This document shows, piece by piece, positions 62,376 through 64,000 of a stretch of DNA of 64,000 bases. Source of the DNA: Methylobacterium sp. WL119. Its GTDB lineage: Bacteria > Pseudomonadota > Alphaproteobacteria > Rhizobiales > Beijerinckiaceae. The stretch covers positions 32,841 through 96,840 of the forward strand of contig NZ_VRUU01000009.1 of assembly GCF_008039875.1 (NCBI RefSeq), read 5' to 3'. The position numbers and the translations under genes are program-made. The first letter of the stretch is position 1, and every line of letters begins with the position of its first letter. The notes under the pieces were generated by a model. It did no database searches, was not told the DNA's origin, and saw only the letters and a list, made by a program, of their open reading frames with translations.

Positions 62376-62939
62376 ATGGGTCTGCGGCGGGGGTTTAAAA
62401 AAGAAGCGAATTGGTACGCCCGCGAGATGCGGCGCGAACTCAGTCTCACGCCCCAATGCCCCCTCTGCCCCTGGAAGCTCGCGGAACACCTCGATTTCAG
62501 ACTGTCATCGCTTCGCGCGTTCGAGGCGCTGGTTCCAGAGGAGATCGCTTACCTGCGGTCTGCGCCCGGCCAGACCGACTTCTCGGCCATCACCCTCTTC
62601 TACGGATCGGTGCGCTGGATCATCTACAACGATGGCCACGCCCGTAAGCGGCAGGCCGCCGACATTGCGCACGAACTGGCACACGGTCTCCTAATGCATC
62701 CCCCCAAGCCGCCTTTCGACGCCCAAGGCTCCCGACACTACGACGCTGTGAAGGAAGAGGAAGCGAACTGGCTCGGTCCGGCGCTCCTGATCTCGGACGA
62801 GGCTGCCGTGTGGATCGTCGAAGAGGGGATGTCGGTGCTCGACGCATCGAACCACTATGCTGCTAGCACGCAGGTGGTCCGGATGCGCCTGAATGTCAGT
62901 GGCGCGGCCGTCCGCGTCGCCCGTCGGCGGGCCGCGTAG
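62376..62939 (+). CDS. ImmA/IrrE family metallo-endopeptidase
   Basis: A 187-residue protein with the zinc motif HELAH at residues 99-103 in DIAHELAHGLLMHP and a downstream acidic segment KEEEANWL that should give the third ligand. The N-terminal half resembles IrrE/ImmA proteins. In ICEBs1 ImmA cleaves the ImmR repressor on DNA damage and de-represses the element. Here the partner would be the XRE protein just upstream; the cleavage target is inferred. Confidence 0.9.
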   Translation: MGLRRGFKKEANWYAREMRRELSLTPQCPLCPWKLAEHLDFRLSSLRAFEALVPEEIAYLRSAPGQTDFSAITLFYGSVRWIIYNDGHARKRQAADIAHELAHGLLMHPPKPPFDAQGSRHYDAVKEEEANWLGPALLISDEAAVWIVEEGMSVLDASNHYAASTQVVRMRLNVSGAAVRVARRRAA

Positions 62940-63143
62940 TTCTACGCCCTTCATAGGATTTTATTCTTTACATCTTCAACCGCTTGTGTCATATTGACAG
63001 CGTCGGTCGACGAACCGGTGCGCCGCACCGGTGGCGACCAACGTGTGATGGAGAGGCGTGTCATGCACCGGCGATCACGAGCACCACGGCCCCGACCGCC
63101 ATCGTGCGTCAGTCGGCGCCCGCCCCTCCCTAGCACCTCCGCA

Positions 63144-63166
63144 AAAGGCCCCATCACGGGGCCTTT
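63144..63166 (+). terminator. hairpin terminator
   Basis: AAAGGCCCC-N5-GGGGCCTTT, a perfect 9-bp stem, followed after three bases by TTTT. Lies in the 246-nt gap after the ImmA gene; nothing else is seen in that gap. Confidence 0.75.
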
Positions 63167-63185
63167 GTCGTTTTAGGGGCATTCA

Positions 63186-63878
63186 ATGACCGCCAAACCC
63201 TCCCTCGGCACCAACCTGCCCGCCCTCATCAGTGAAGCGCCGCTTACCCCCCAGCCACCGGCCCTGGTGCTGTTTGGGCGCAATCGCAGCGGTAAACCCT
63301 GCGCCGCCTGGTTCGAGGGCAATCAGGCCGAGGCGGCTACCGCCGTGGCGGTCACGATGAAGCTGCGCGTGTTGCCGGTCACCGACGACGATCAGCGGGC
63401 GCTTGCGCTGCAACTTGCCCACGGCCGCATCCTGCCGAGCGGCAAGGCGCATGTGCCCGGCGCTCGCCGCGATCTCTACGGTCGGCTCGTGGCGATGGCT
63501 GGCGACCAGGCTGGCCTCAGCATCACCGAGCGTCCCGAAGAGAGGTGTGAATCGGTCGGTGAGCCGGATGCCTCTTCCTGCGAGGGACTTGCGACAGCCA
63601 AGGATCGTGAAATTAAACCGTCCGCTGCTTTTACCGTAGAGAGGACGCTCGCTCCTGAAGCAGCGAGCGTGCTTCCGGCGGTCACGGCGGAAGCCGATAC
63701 GCCCCCGAAACCTCGCCCCGGGGACGGCCTTTTCGTCGGCGAGGTAAAGCCGACCGAGCGCAACCAGATCGGGCTCGGCAGCATCGTCCTCGCCTAGGAG
63801 GGGCCCGACGAGGGGTGGTGGGAAGCTGAGATCATCGGCTGCAACGGCCGAGTTTTCTCGATGCGCTGGCGGGTGTAA
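63186..63878 (+). pseudogene. hypothetical protein interrupted by in-frame TAG
   Basis: The frame runs 203 codons from the ATG at 63186 (AGGGGC upstream) to a TAG at 63795-63797 after GLGSIVLA. Read past the stop, 26 further in-frame codons give EGPDEGWWEAEIIGCNGRVFSMRWRV and a TAA at 63876. This tail is rich in Trp and hydrophobic residues and reads as the natural end of a small beta domain, so the TAG looks like a nonsense mutation (or rarely a readthrough site). The N-terminal part with ALVLFGRNRSGKPCAAWF is typical of short island proteins of unknown role. An overlapping minus-strand frame is rejected. Confidence 0.7.
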
Positions 63879-63941
63879 AGGGCGGACCAATTCCAGGCCG
63901 CTGTGGCGGAGTAAAACCAGGCCAATGGCGGCCGCAGCTTG

Positions 63942-63977
63942 AACGATGAAGGGGCCCGATCGGGCCCCTTCATCGTT
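63942..63977. terminator. 36-bp perfect palindrome
   Basis: AACGATGAAGGGGCCCGA and its exact reverse complement meet with no spacer. It could work as a terminator in both directions, or be a recombination/protein site. It follows the interrupted hypothetical gene; the remainder of 63879-64000 shows no gene. Confidence 0.65.
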
Positions 63978-64000
63978 TATCGCCGACCATGAGGCTCAAG

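Noticed and set aside
63183..63890. 235-codon minus-strand frame
   Set aside because: Covers the interrupted plus-strand gene exactly; the plus strand has a better start region and protein-like composition.
57629..64000. Second copy of the tRNA-Leu 3' end as attR
   Set aside because: Looked for the T-arm/acceptor sequence downstream and did not find it; the island probably extends past the window.

Overview
The window is a high-GC chromosome segment of an alphaproteobacterium. Gene content (phosphoribulokinase/FBPase/epimerase cluster with a LysR regulator, xerD-aroK-aroB-hlyC order, OhrR, Irr-type iron box, YebC-ruvC-ruvA) fits the Hyphomicrobiales, most likely Methylobacteriaceae. This placement is inferred from gene order and protein style; no marker gene fixes the genus. 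No rRNA, CRISPR array or complete insertion sequence was seen.

Layout. 0-7 kb: hybrid sensor kinase, a stand-alone GlcD-type oxidase, a periplasmic cytochrome c with a clear terminator, an OhrR-type regulator and a DHH phosphoesterase. 7-18.5 kb: a tightly packed minus-strand operon of eight genes whose stops and starts overlap (MurG-like glycosyltransferase, GT4 glycosyltransferase, glycosyltransferase-deacetylase fusion, double ABC ATPase, a methyltransferase-like protein, a Tat-exported binding protein and two Opp-type permeases). It diverges from a plus-strand ABC exporter whose nucleotide-binding domain has lost its catalytic motifs. 21-31 kb: small hypothetical proteins, a second FAD oxidase, a BKACE enzyme, and a PepSY protein plus TonB-dependent receptor downstream of a full cobalamin riboswitch. 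29.5-45.6 kb: mostly housekeeping genes (App1-like phosphatase, xerD, aroK, aroB, HlyC/CorC, a diguanylate cyclase, bacterioferritin and its ferredoxin, ruvA, ruvC, yebC). 45.6-51.5 kb: cbbY-rpe-prk-fbp on the minus strand, divergent from a LysR regulator and a ferredoxin-reductase-like flavoprotein; no Rubisco gene is present here. 51.5-57.5 kb: an RND efflux pair and a TetR regulator.

57.6 kb to the end: tRNA-Leu(CAG) followed by a tyrosine integrase and an island of visibly lower GC and irregular codon use. The island carries an unknown protein plus an Mrr-like nuclease, then a divergent module: a 70-aa repeat protein and a DUF1883 protein on one strand, an XRE regulator and an ImmA/IrrE metallopeptidase on the other, with two TTGC-N6-GCAA sites between them. 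It ends with a hypothetical gene interrupted by an in-frame stop and a 36-bp perfect palindrome. The right end of the island lies outside the window.

The best candidates for an undescribed system are the glycosyltransferase/Opp operon with its degenerate ABC partner, and the two gene sets in the island (the Mrr-like pair and the XRE-ImmA/DUF1883-repeat module).
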